DNA of 13,958 bases from an uncultured Oscillibacter sp. (lineage in GTDB: Bacteria; Bacillota; Clostridia; Oscillospirales; Oscillospiraceae): positions 1 to 13,958 of the forward strand of contig UQMC01000046.1 of the NCBI GenBank assembly GCA_900542115.1, in the 5' to 3' direction. Each line of letters starts with the position of its first letter. The first letter of the stretch is position 1. Below the pieces are notes generated by a model. It worked only from the letters and a program-made list of their open reading frames with translations. It was not told the origin of the DNA and made no database searches. The translations under genes and the position numbers were made by a program. Positions 1 through 6,266 of this stretch are shown here, in pieces.

Positions 1-3000
1 AGGGCATCAACAGTGATTTCTCCGCCGATTGGACCACCGGCGAGGATGGCACGGTGACGGATCGCGTGGCCCCCGGCAGCTATAAAATTACAGAAAAGTC
101 TGTTCCCGCCCCGTACTACCTGCCCAGCAAAAACGCCGACAGGGAGCAGACTGTCAGCCTGAACGCCGGTGACGAGGTGAATGTCACCTTCAAAAATTGG
201 AAAATGCCCCAGCTCACCATCTACAAGGAGGACAGCGTGGCGGGCGCGCCTGTGGCGGGAGCCAAGTTCCACATCACCTACACCAGCAGCGGCGAATCCG
301 CCGAGGCCCCTGCCACCATCGATTACGGAAATATCCTCACAGATGCCAAGGGCGAGATCCGGCTCCATGAGCAGGGCAAGCGGCTCTATCCCGGCGAGTA
401 CACCGTGACGGAAGTGGAACCCGCTCCCGGCTTCCAGATGAAGGAGCCCTCCACCCAGAAAATCATCCTCCACGGCAGTGAGAGCAAGACCCTGACCTTC
501 CAGAATACTCCGCTGAATGCCATTGTTGTTGAGAAGTATGACAGCGTGACCCACGAAGCGCTCCCCGGCTGCACCTTCCAGCTGCGGTTTTTGGGCGGCA
601 CCTCCGGCACCGGCGGCACGACCATCGGGCAGAAGGTCACCGGCAAGAACGGCACCGCCATCTGGACGGGGCTGAAAAGCGGCACCTATATCGTGGAGGA
701 GGTTGACCCTGCCGATGGGTACAGCATCATCAACGCCTCCGAAACAATCTATCTGGCGGACAGTGGTGAGCAGAGTGTTGTCACCGTCCTCTTTGACAAC
801 GCCCCGGATGGCATCCTCCTGATCCGCAAGGTCTGTTCCGTGAACCCCAGCGTGACCCTCGCCAACGCGGAATTCAAGATCACCTACGCGGACGGTACGC
901 TGATCGGGGACAGCAACGGCATCTTCCGGACGGATGAGCACGGCGAGATCCGCGTCCCCGGCCTGAAACCCGGCAAGAGCGTCATTGTGACGGAAACAAA
1001 GGCTCCGGACGGCTATATCATTGATACTCAATCCCAGACCGTTCAGATCAAGGAAGGCCGCACGGTCAGCCTGACCTTCAAGAACCAGCCCAAGGGCAAG
1101 CTCATCATTCAGAAGCGGGACAGTGCCACCGGTCAGCCCCTTCCCGGCGCGGAGTTCCGTGTGACCACTGCCGCTGGCTGTGAGGTGGGACTGGATGGCG
1201 TGATCGGCACCAGCACCCTGACGCAGAACGGTATCTTTACCACGGATGGGCAGGGCGAGATCACGATCACCAATCTGGCCCCCGGCGCTTATGTGCTGAC
1301 TGAGATCAAGGCCTCGACAGGGTACGTCATGGACAGTCCCAGCACCAACGTGGTCATCGGCAAAAACGGTGATACACAGACTGTCGTTGTGAAAAACTCC
1401 AAGGCCGGAACCCTGGTGATCGACAAGCGGGATTCCCTCACCGGGAAGGCCTTGCAGGGCGTGACCTTCAAGGTGACGACCTCTACCGGTGAGTTTGTAC
1501 CCGCTGAAAACGGACAGATCAGCAGCAACGGCCTGTACTTCACCGACAAGGACGGCAAAATCACCATCCATGGTGTGGTGGGGACGCTGGTGGTGACGGA
1601 AACGGCCACCATTCCCGGCTACACCATCGACGAGGCCAGCCGCACCCAGACCGTGGTAGTTGATCCCAATGACACCCAGACGCTGCATTTCACCAACACG
1701 CCCAGCACCACCCTTGTGATTGAAAAGTATATCGAGGGCACCACGACGCCGCTGAAGGGCGTGACCTTCCTTGTGACCGACAGCAGCGGCGCTGTTGTGG
1801 GCAACTCCAACGGAGAGTTCATCACCGATGAGAATGGCCGCGTCGTTATCCATGACCTGATCCCCGGCACCACCGTTACGGCGCGGGAGGTCAAGACCGT
1901 GGAGGGTTTTGTGCTGGATAGTTCCCCGAAATCCATTCTCATCAAGGCGGGTGAGGTACAGACCCTTCGCTTTTATAATGTCCGCGCGGGCGGGCTTACC
2001 GTCATTAAGAAGGACGAAAAAACCGGAGCGCGCATCCCCGGCGTCCAGTTTGAGATCCGGAAAATGGATGGCGAGATCGTCGGCACCTTCACCACTGATG
2101 AAAACGGCGTGATCTATCTCCCCGAAGCGGAAAACGGCTGGTACACCGTGACGGAGCTGAAAACTGCCGAGGGCTACCGTCTGGATGACACGCCCCATCG
2201 GGTCGAGGTCAGGGATGGGCAGACCGCCACGCTGGAGATCACCAACAAGGCCATCTCCGGCATCCTGCTCCACAAGGTCAATGCCGTCACCGGCGAGGGC
2301 ATCCCCGGCGTGTCCTTCATCCTCTATGACAGCGGCAACACCCCCATCGCGCAGGAAACCAGCGATGACCGGGGCTATGTCCGGTTTGAGGGACTGGAAG
2401 ATGGCCGCTACTATCTGCGGGAACTGGAAAATGAGGGCTATATCCCCGACACGCAGAAAAAGACCGTGTATGTAAAGTCTGGTGAAACCACGGAAATCGA
2501 GTGGAAGAATACCCCCGTCACCGGCCAGATCCAAGTGACGAAGGTCAGTGCCGACTACAACGCCATGAATGGCTGGCCTGCCGGGACGCCCATTCCCAAC
2601 ACCGTCTTTGAGATCTACAACGCCCGCACGAACCGTCTGGTGGATACCATTAAGACGGACAAAAACGGCTTGGCGGTGAGCAAGCCTTTGCCGCTGGCGC
2701 GGTATAAGATCGTGGAATCCAAGGCGGCGGAGTTTTACGGACTGGATAAGACGCCCATTGAGGTGGAGATCGAGTACGCCGGTCAGATCGTCAAGGCAAG
2801 CATGACTAACAAATCCCTCTCAACGAATGTGTCGATCAAGAAGACCGGCTATGTGGAGGTCATGCCGGGGCAGCTCGTCCGCTACAATTTCACCGGCATC
2901 GCCAACAATTCCACCACGGCGCTGGGATCTTTTTATTGGAGAGACACTTTGCCTGTCAAGGCGGTTCGGCTCCAGACCATCTATACTGGCACGTGGAATA

Positions 3001-3365
3001 CCCCTGGAAATTATAAGATCGTGTATCGCACGAATCTCAGCGGGGAGAGCTGGCGCACGCTGGCGGATAATCTTTCCACCAGCAAGAACTATGTGCTGGA
3101 TGCTTCCCCTGCGGCGCTGGGACTTGCCGCCAACGAGTATGTGACGGAGTTCATGGCGGCGTTCGGCATCGTCCCCGCTAACTTCCGGCAGGTGGAAGCC
3201 CCTCGCGTGGACTGCAAGGCCCTTGCCAAGCTCACCGGCGGTACGCAGTTCGTCAACCAGGCGGACGCGGGCGGCGTCTACAACGGGCAGTGGATCATGG
3301 CGACCTCCCGCTGGGTCACCCGTGTCTATGCCCCCAGCAAGCCCCTGCCCCGCACCGGTTATTAA
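1..3365 (+). CDS. CnaB-repeat surface adhesin (SpaA/MSCRAMM-like), 5' end outside window
   Basis: This is the C-terminal part of a large secreted surface protein; the frame is open to base 1, so the GTG at 54 is internal. Reading from the left edge gives a partial CnaB domain, nine full CnaB domains of about 88-104 residues (from bases 210, 516, 810, 1095, 1407, 1707, 1989, 2256 and 2520) and a different C-terminal domain from 2820. Each full domain keeps a Lys in its first strand (such as QKRD), a central Glu (such as VTEVE or LTEIK) and an Asn in its last strand (FKN, FTN), the triad that forms intramolecular isopeptide bonds in CnaB folds. The protein ends in LPRTGY and stop, with no hydrophobic anchor or basic tail. 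Such proteins are common in Clostridial ICEs and probably help cell contact during transfer; that role is inferred. Confidence 0.93.
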   Translation, partial: GINSDFSADWTTGEDGTVTDRVAPGSYKITEKSVPAPYYLPSKNADREQTVSLNAGDEVNVTFKNWKMPQLTIYKEDSVAGAPVAGAKFHITYTSSGESAEAPATIDYGNILTDAKGEIRLHEQGKRLYPGEYTVTEVEPAPGFQMKEPSTQKIILHGSESKTLTFQNTPLNAIVVEKYDSVTHEALPGCTFQLRFLGGTSGTGGTTIGQKVTGKNGTAIWTGLKSGTYIVEEVDPADGYSIINASETIYLADSGEQSVVTVLFDNAPDGILLIRKVCSVNPSVTLANAEFKITYADGTLIGDSNGIFRTDEHGEIRVPGLKPGKSVIVTETKAPDGYIIDTQSQTVQIKEGRTVSLTFKNQPKGKLIIQKRDSATGQPLPGAEFRVTTAAGCEVGLDGVIGTSTLTQNGIFTTDGQGEITITNLAPGAYVLTEIKASTGYVMDSPSTNVVIGKNGDTQTVVVKNSKAGTLVIDKRDSLTGKALQGVTFKVTTSTGEFVPAENGQISSNGLYFTDKDGKITIHGVVGTLVVTETATIPGYTIDEASRTQTVVVDPNDTQTLHFTNTPSTTLVIEKYIEGTTTPLKGVTFLVTDSSGAVVGNSNGEFITDENGRVVIHDLIPGTTVTAREVKTVEGFVLDSSPKSILIKAGEVQTLRFYNVRAGGLTVIKKDEKTGARIPGVQFEIRKMDGEIVGTFTTDENGVIYLPEAENGWYTVTELKTAEGYRLDDTPHRVEVRDGQTATLEITNKAISGILLHKVNAVTGEGIPGVSFILYDSGNTPIAQETSDDRGYVRFEGLEDGRYYLRELENEGYIPDTQKKTVYVKSGETTEIEWKNTPVTGQIQVTKVSADYNAMNGWPAGTPIPNTVFEIYNARTNRLVDTIKTDKNGLAVSKPLPLARYKIVESKAAEFYGLDKTPIEVEIEYAGQIVKASMTNKSLSTNVSIKKTGYVEVMPGQLVRYNFTGIANNSTTALGSFYWRDTLPVKAVRLQTIYTGTWNTPGNYKIVYRTNLSGESWRTLADNLSTSKNYVLDASPAALGLAANEYVTEFMAAFGIVPANFRQVEAPRVDCKALAKLTGGTQFVNQADAGGVYNGQWIMATSRWVTRVYAPSKPLPRTGY
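210..2819 (+). repeat. Nine tandem CnaB domain repeats (protein-level)
   Basis: Nine successive units of about 88-104 codons share the pattern strand with Lys, P/L-G-x-x-F, T-D-x-x-G, P-G-x-Y, T-E and x-N. Units begin near 210, 516, 810, 1095, 1407, 1707, 1989, 2256 and 2520. The copies are diverged at the DNA level, so this is an old protein-domain array rather than recent DNA duplication. Confidence 0.9.
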
Positions 3366-3383
3366 GAGCTAACAACAACGGAT

Positions 3384-3403
3384 GCCGCTCCGCAAGGGGC
3401 GGC
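3384..3403 (+). other. Intercistronic GC hairpin with GCAA tetraloop
   Basis: An 8-bp stem pairs 3384-3391 with 3396-3403 (one G-U pair) around a GCAA (GNRA-type) loop. It lies 18 bases after the adhesin stop and 11 bases before the AAGGAGG of the next gene. No T-run follows, so it is not a standard terminator; mRNA processing, stabilisation or partial attenuation is more likely. Confidence 0.6.
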
Positions 3404-3414
3404 GCCCCCAAATT

Positions 3415-3421
3415 AAGGAGG
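3415..3421 (+). promoter_or_regulatory. AAGGAGG ribosome binding site that fixes a TTG start
   Basis: A consensus Shine-Dalgarno, 8 bases before TTG at 3430. It decides the start over ATG 3382, which lies just before the hairpin, and ATG 3448, which has no Shine-Dalgarno. Confidence 0.75.
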
Positions 3422-3429
3422 TTAATATC

Positions 3430-3765
3430 TTGAAACACAAAAAAATCATGATTTTGGCGTTGGCGCTCCTGCTCCTGACCGCGCTCTGCTGCACCTCCGC
3501 CCTCGCCGCGGGCGGCGATGTGGCAGGCGCTGTGGAGCAGACATGGACGGAGGCAGCTAAACAGATCAAGGCTGTGGTGGAGAAGGTGGTGTTCCCGGCG
3601 CTGGATATGATCCTCGCCATCGCGTTCTTCGTAAAACTTGGCGGCGCGTATTTTGATTTTCGCCAGCGAGGTCAATTTGAGTGGACCGGCCCCGCTATCC
3701 TCTTTGCCTGCCTCATCTTCACCCTGACGGCCCCGAAATACATTTGGAGCATCATTGGGATCTAA
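3430..3765 (+). CDS. Small exported two-helix ICE protein (DUF3852-like, possible VirB2-type subunit)
   Basis: A 111-residue protein. A TTG start is chosen because AAGGAGG sits 8 bases upstream. The N-terminus is a clear signal peptide: Lys-rich MKHKK, a long Ala/Leu core, then a likely cleavage site near ALAAG at about residues 25-28. The mature part has an amphipathic stretch (about 35-50) and two hydrophobic segments (about 52-68 and 81-105) separated by a short polar loop with FRQRGQFEW. This is the topology of VirB2-type pilins, and it lies at the head of the transfer genes. I recognise it as resembling DUF3852 proteins of Clostridial conjugative transposons. The family label is from recall and the VirB2-like role is inferred from topology and position. 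Confidence 0.7.
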   Translation: MKHKKIMILALALLLLTALCCTSALAAGGDVAGAVEQTWTEAAKQIKAVVEKVVFPALDMILAIAFFVKLGGAYFDFRQRGQFEWTGPAILFACLIFTLTAPKYIWSIIGI

Positions 3766-3787
3766 AAGGTGCAAGGGTAAAAATCAG

Positions 3788-3816
3788 TTGCTTATTTTCT
3801 GTGTGCTGGGTATAAT
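3788..3816 (+). promoter_or_regulatory. Sigma-A-type promoter for the MNT/HEPN pair
   Basis: TTGCTT at 3788-3793, a 17-base spacer, and a perfect TATAAT at 3811-3816. It starts 23 bases after the stop of the preceding transfer gene and 27 bases separate the -10 box from the ATG at 3843. The surrounding DNA is A+T-rich. This gives the cassette its own expression inside the transfer operon. Confidence 0.75.
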
Positions 3817-3842
3817 GGAAATTAGGAAAGGAGGCGGCGCGA

Positions 3843-4187
3843 ATGACAGAATCTGTGAAAAATGAGCTTTCTGATATCTGCCGGATTATTGACGCAACTG
3901 TGGATACAGAGAAGATCTATCTTTTCGGCTCATACGCCTATGGTACACCAACCGATGATAGTGACTACGATTTGTGCGTCATTATCCCGGAAAATTCCAT
4001 GCGTCCGGCAGACGCGGTCAAGGCGATCCGCCGTGCGCTCTTTTCAGCGCAGTCCGTCCCCTTGGATGTAATTGTTTATCGCTCTAACGCATTCCATCAG
4101 AGAGCGGAACACGCTTCTCTGGAGCGGAAAATCGCAAGAGAGGGGGTCTTGCTGTATGAGCACCGGCTGGAGCAGCGAATGGCTTGA
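3843..4187 (+). CDS. MNT-type nucleotidyltransferase, antitoxin partner of HEPN
   Basis: A 114-residue minimal nucleotidyltransferase of the polymerase-beta superfamily. The signature GSX10DXD is complete: G29-S30, then D41-Y-D43, with a likely third acidic residue at D75 (LDVIVY). In characterised MNT/HEPN pairs such as MntA-HepT, the MNT protein neutralises the HEPN ribonuclease by adding AMP to it. An AAAGGAGG Shine-Dalgarno lies upstream of ATG 3843. The end overlaps the HEPN start by 32 bases, so the two are co-translated. Its own promoter and looser, more A+T-rich codon use than its neighbours suggest later acquisition. Function is by family; whether this pair is a toxin-antitoxin is inferred. 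Confidence 0.85.
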   Translation: MTESVKNELSDICRIIDATVDTEKIYLFGSYAYGTPTDDSDYDLCVIIPENSMRPADAVKAIRRALFSAQSVPLDVIVYRSNAFHQRAEHASLERKIAREGVLLYEHRLEQRMA

Positions 4188-4584
4188 CTTTGCCTATATG
4201 GATCTCAGCGCCGCGGAACATCTGCTGACGATGCGTCCGCTGCCTGTGGAAATTATTTGCTATCACTGTGAACAGGCTGCCGAAAAATTTCTAAAAGCCA
4301 CGCTTGTTCAATTCGACAGAGAGCCGCCCAAAACGCATGACCTTATCCAGCTTTGTAAGCTGTGCTGTGAAGTAGACACGCGATTTGAGCAACTGGCAGA
4401 CTCCTGTATTGAACTGACGCCATACGGCGTTCAAGTTCGCTATCCATCCAATTTAGAACTGGATGAATCCGACGCCGTCTGCGCATTAAAGGAATGCAGG
4501 CTCGTTCAAGACTTTGTTTGCCAGAAACTTGGATATGAACCGGAAAGCAAAGATACCCAAAGCTTTGGACAGACAATGAAATAA
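4156..4584 (+). CDS. HEPN-domain protein, partner of the MNT nucleotidyltransferase
   Basis: A 142-residue, helix-rich HEPN protein (PF05168-like). Recognisable pieces are the N-terminal helix with AYMDLSAAEHLL (14-24), CEQAAEKFLKATL (38-50), PPKTHDLIQL (57-66) and VRYP (94-97). R55 and H61 form an R-x5-H spacing compatible with the HEPN catalytic motif, although in some members the active Arg/His lie in a later helix. I chose ATG 4156, which overlaps the MNT gene by 32 bases, because the homologous N-terminus begins there and a GAGAGGGGG stretch lies upstream. HEPN partners of MNT proteins act as ribonuclease toxins or abortive-infection effectors. The pair sits between two conjugation genes, so a stabilisation or defence role for the ICE is likely but unproven. 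Confidence 0.82.
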   Translation: MSTGWSSEWLDFAYMDLSAAEHLLTMRPLPVEIICYHCEQAAEKFLKATLVQFDREPPKTHDLIQLCKLCCEVDTRFEQLADSCIELTPYGVQVRYPSNLELDESDAVCALKECRLVQDFVCQKLGYEPESKDTQSFGQTMK

Positions 4585-4598
4585 GTAAAGACAGCAGT

Positions 4599-4630
4599 CA
4601 AGGCCGTCGCCCGAAAGGGCGGCGGCCTTG
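4599..4630 (+). other. Strong 14-bp GC hairpin with GAAA tetraloop before the VirB6-like gene
   Basis: Arms 4599-4612 and 4617-4630 pair fully with one G-U, around the GNRA loop GAAA at 4613-4616. The hairpin starts 14 bases after the HEPN stop and ends 10 bases before GGAGG at 4641. No T-run follows. It could insulate the cassette's transcript, protect the 5' end of the following mRNA, or act as a leaky terminator. Confidence 0.75.
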
Positions 4631-4640
4631 TCGCGTCTCC

Positions 4641-4647
4641 GGAGGTG
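4641..4647 (+). promoter_or_regulatory. Strong Shine-Dalgarno with no good in-frame ATG next to it
   Basis: GGAGGTG is the only Shine-Dalgarno before the VirB6-like gene. The ATG beside it (4649) opens a different frame. The in-frame ATG 4701 lies 53 bases downstream and has no Shine-Dalgarno of its own. Non-standard codons ATA 4656 and ATT 4662 are in frame. Confidence 0.65.
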
Positions 4648-4700
4648 AATGAACAATATTTATTTGGGATTTTGTCGCCGCGACAGTCCTGGATCAGCTC

Positions 4701-5552
4701 ATGGACTGGGTCTATGGGCAGGCCATAGGCTTTCTCGGCAACTTCTTTGCCCTCATGGGCAATATGGGCGTGGAACTGTTCGAGCTGGAATGGGTCAGCG
4801 CCATCGTCCTCTTTTTCTCACGCCTCGCGTGGGCGTTATTTACGGTCAGCGTAGTGGTCTGCGCCTTTGAGTGCGGCATCGAATACTCCACCGGCAGGGG
4901 CAATCTCCAGCAGTGCGGGATGAATATCATCAAGGGCTTTCTGGCGGTGAGCCTGTTCACCGTTGTCCCCGTCCGGCTCTACGCCTTATCGGTGTCGCTG
5001 CAGGGAACCTTTTCTGCGGGACTCACCGGCTACGGACGGAGCATCGGTGAGGTGGGACAGGACATCATAACGGAGCTCAACGAGATCCAGACCCTTGCCG
5101 ATGTGGTAAATAGCTCTCACTTCGGCCTTGGCGTCATCACCAGCCCCATTATGCTCCTTTTTTGCGTGATCCTCATGGGCTACGCGGTGCTGAAGGTGTT
5201 TTTCGCCAATCTGAAACGCGGGGGCATTTTGCTCATCCAGATTGCGGTGGGCAGCCTCTATATGTTCAGCGTCCCACGGGGCTATCTGGACGGCTTTATG
5301 GGCTGGATGCGGCAGGTCATCGGCTTGTGCCTGACGGCCTTCCTCCAGTCTACCATCCTCATTGCGGGACTCATGGTGTTCAAGGACCACGCACTGATGG
5401 GCGTGGGGCTTATGCTCTCGGCGGGAGAGGTGCCCCGTATCGCCGGCAGCTTCGGCTTGGACACCACAACAAAGGCCAATATTACGAGCGCCGTGTATAC
5501 GGCGCAGGCTGCCGTCAACACCACCCGAACCATCGCCGCGGCGATCAAATGA
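4701..5552 (+). CDS. VirB6/TrbL-like conjugation membrane protein (CD0411-like)
   Basis: A polytopic membrane protein of 283 residues from ATG 4701. Hydrophobic segments lie at about 33-57, 76-92, 150-170, 174-191 and 206-226, with a conserved-looking core NLKRGGILLIQIAVGSLYMF. It matches my recall of the large membrane component in the transfer module of Clostridial conjugative elements, which fills the place of VirB6/TrbL in the inner-membrane channel. The frame stays open upstream of 4701 back to a TGA at 4650-4652. That stretch reads as protein (FIWDFVAATVLDQL) like the usual N-terminus of the family, so the real start is probably upstream. The C-terminus ends AAAIK. PrgI follows only after an insertion of the methyltransferase genes. 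Confidence 0.85.
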   Translation: MDWVYGQAIGFLGNFFALMGNMGVELFELEWVSAIVLFFSRLAWALFTVSVVVCAFECGIEYSTGRGNLQQCGMNIIKGFLAVSLFTVVPVRLYALSVSLQGTFSAGLTGYGRSIGEVGQDIITELNEIQTLADVVNSSHFGLGVITSPIMLLFCVILMGYAVLKVFFANLKRGGILLIQIAVGSLYMFSVPRGYLDGFMGWMRQVIGLCLTAFLQSTILIAGLMVFKDHALMGVGLMLSAGEVPRIAGSFGLDTTTKANITSAVYTAQAAVNTTRTIAAAIK

Positions 5553-5564
5553 AAGGGTGATGAT

Positions 5565-6266
5565 ATGACCTGGTTAACACAAATCACCATGGGCAGCCTG
5601 TTCGACGGTATCGGCGGATTCCCTTTGGCTGCGGTCCGCAACGGCATCACGCCGGTATGGGCGTCGGAGATCGAAGCATTTCCCATTGAGGTGACAAAGC
5701 TGCGCTTTCCCGGCATGATCCATGTAGGCGACATCACTAAGCTGCGTGGCGCGGAGCTGCCGCCTGTGGACATCATCTGCGGGGGCAGCCCGTGTCAAGA
5801 TCTCTCCGTTGCTGGCGCAAGGGCAGGTCTTGTCGGCGCGCGTTCTGGCCTCTTTATGGAGCAGATGCGCATTGTGCGTGAAATGCGGTTGGCAGAGAAA
5901 GCCCGTGGCCGGGAGAGTGTCAACATACGGCCGCGCTGGATGTGTTGGGAGAACGTGCCGGGGGCTTTTTCAAGCGGAAAACCGAAGTATGAGGACTTTC
6001 GGATTGTGCTGGAGGAGATCGTGCGGATCTGCTTTCCCAACGAACTTATCCCAGGCCCCTATCCTTACGGATGGCCCGATGTCGGTGATCTCACGGCAGG
6101 CGATATGTTTTCTATTGCGTGGCGCTGTCTGGACGCGCAATTGTGTGGCGTCGCGCAGCGCCGCAAGCGCATTTTTCTGCTTGCGGACTTCGCCGGGCCG
6201 CTTGCGCCCCAGCTTTTATTTGATGTATTTGACGAAACGGAAAACAGCGGGAAGGAGGTCTCATAG
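5565..6266 (+). CDS. C5 cytosine DNA methyltransferase, alpha part (motifs I-VIII)
   Basis: The catalytic half of a DNA (cytosine-5) methyltransferase, 233 residues. Motif I is GSLFDGIGGF (10-19) for AdoMet binding. Motif IV is GGSPCQDLS with nucleophile Cys77, followed by GLVGARSGLFMEQ. Motif VI is ENV (129-131) and motif VIII is QRRKRIFLLADF (198-209). The protein then stops, before the target-recognition region and motifs IX and X, which are supplied by the gene starting on the next base. ATG 5565 follows an AAAGGGTGATG region. Usual one-chain enzymes of this type carry all motifs in one protein. The arrangement resembles the naturally split M.AquI. No restriction nuclease is seen nearby, so it is likely an orphan modifier that could shield ICE DNA. 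Confidence 0.88.
   Translation: MTWLTQITMGSLFDGIGGFPLAAVRNGITPVWASEIEAFPIEVTKLRFPGMIHVGDITKLRGAELPPVDIICGGSPCQDLSVAGARAGLVGARSGLFMEQMRIVREMRLAEKARGRESVNIRPRWMCWENVPGAFSSGKPKYEDFRIVLEEIVRICFPNELIPGPYPYGWPDVGDLTAGDMFSIAWRCLDAQLCGVAQRRKRIFLLADFAGPLAPQLLFDVFDETENSGKEVS
6252..6258 (+). promoter_or_regulatory. AAGGAGG site inside the alpha gene driving the beta gene
   Basis: A consensus Shine-Dalgarno within the last codons of the alpha gene, 8 bases before ATG 6267. It shows that the second half of the methyltransferase is translated on its own and that the split is not simply a nonsense mutation. Confidence 0.75.

Noticed and set aside
54..56. GTG as start of the adhesin gene
   Set aside because: The frame is open to base 1 and the upstream codons continue the same CnaB domain, so the real start lies outside the window.
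3382..3384. ATG 3382 as start of the DUF3852-like protein
   Set aside because: It would place the hairpin and the Shine-Dalgarno inside the gene and put an Arg-rich stretch ahead of the signal peptide.
4599..4630. Intrinsic terminator after the HEPN gene
   Set aside because: The stem is strong but the bases after it are TCGCGTCTCC, not a T-run, so standard termination is not supported.
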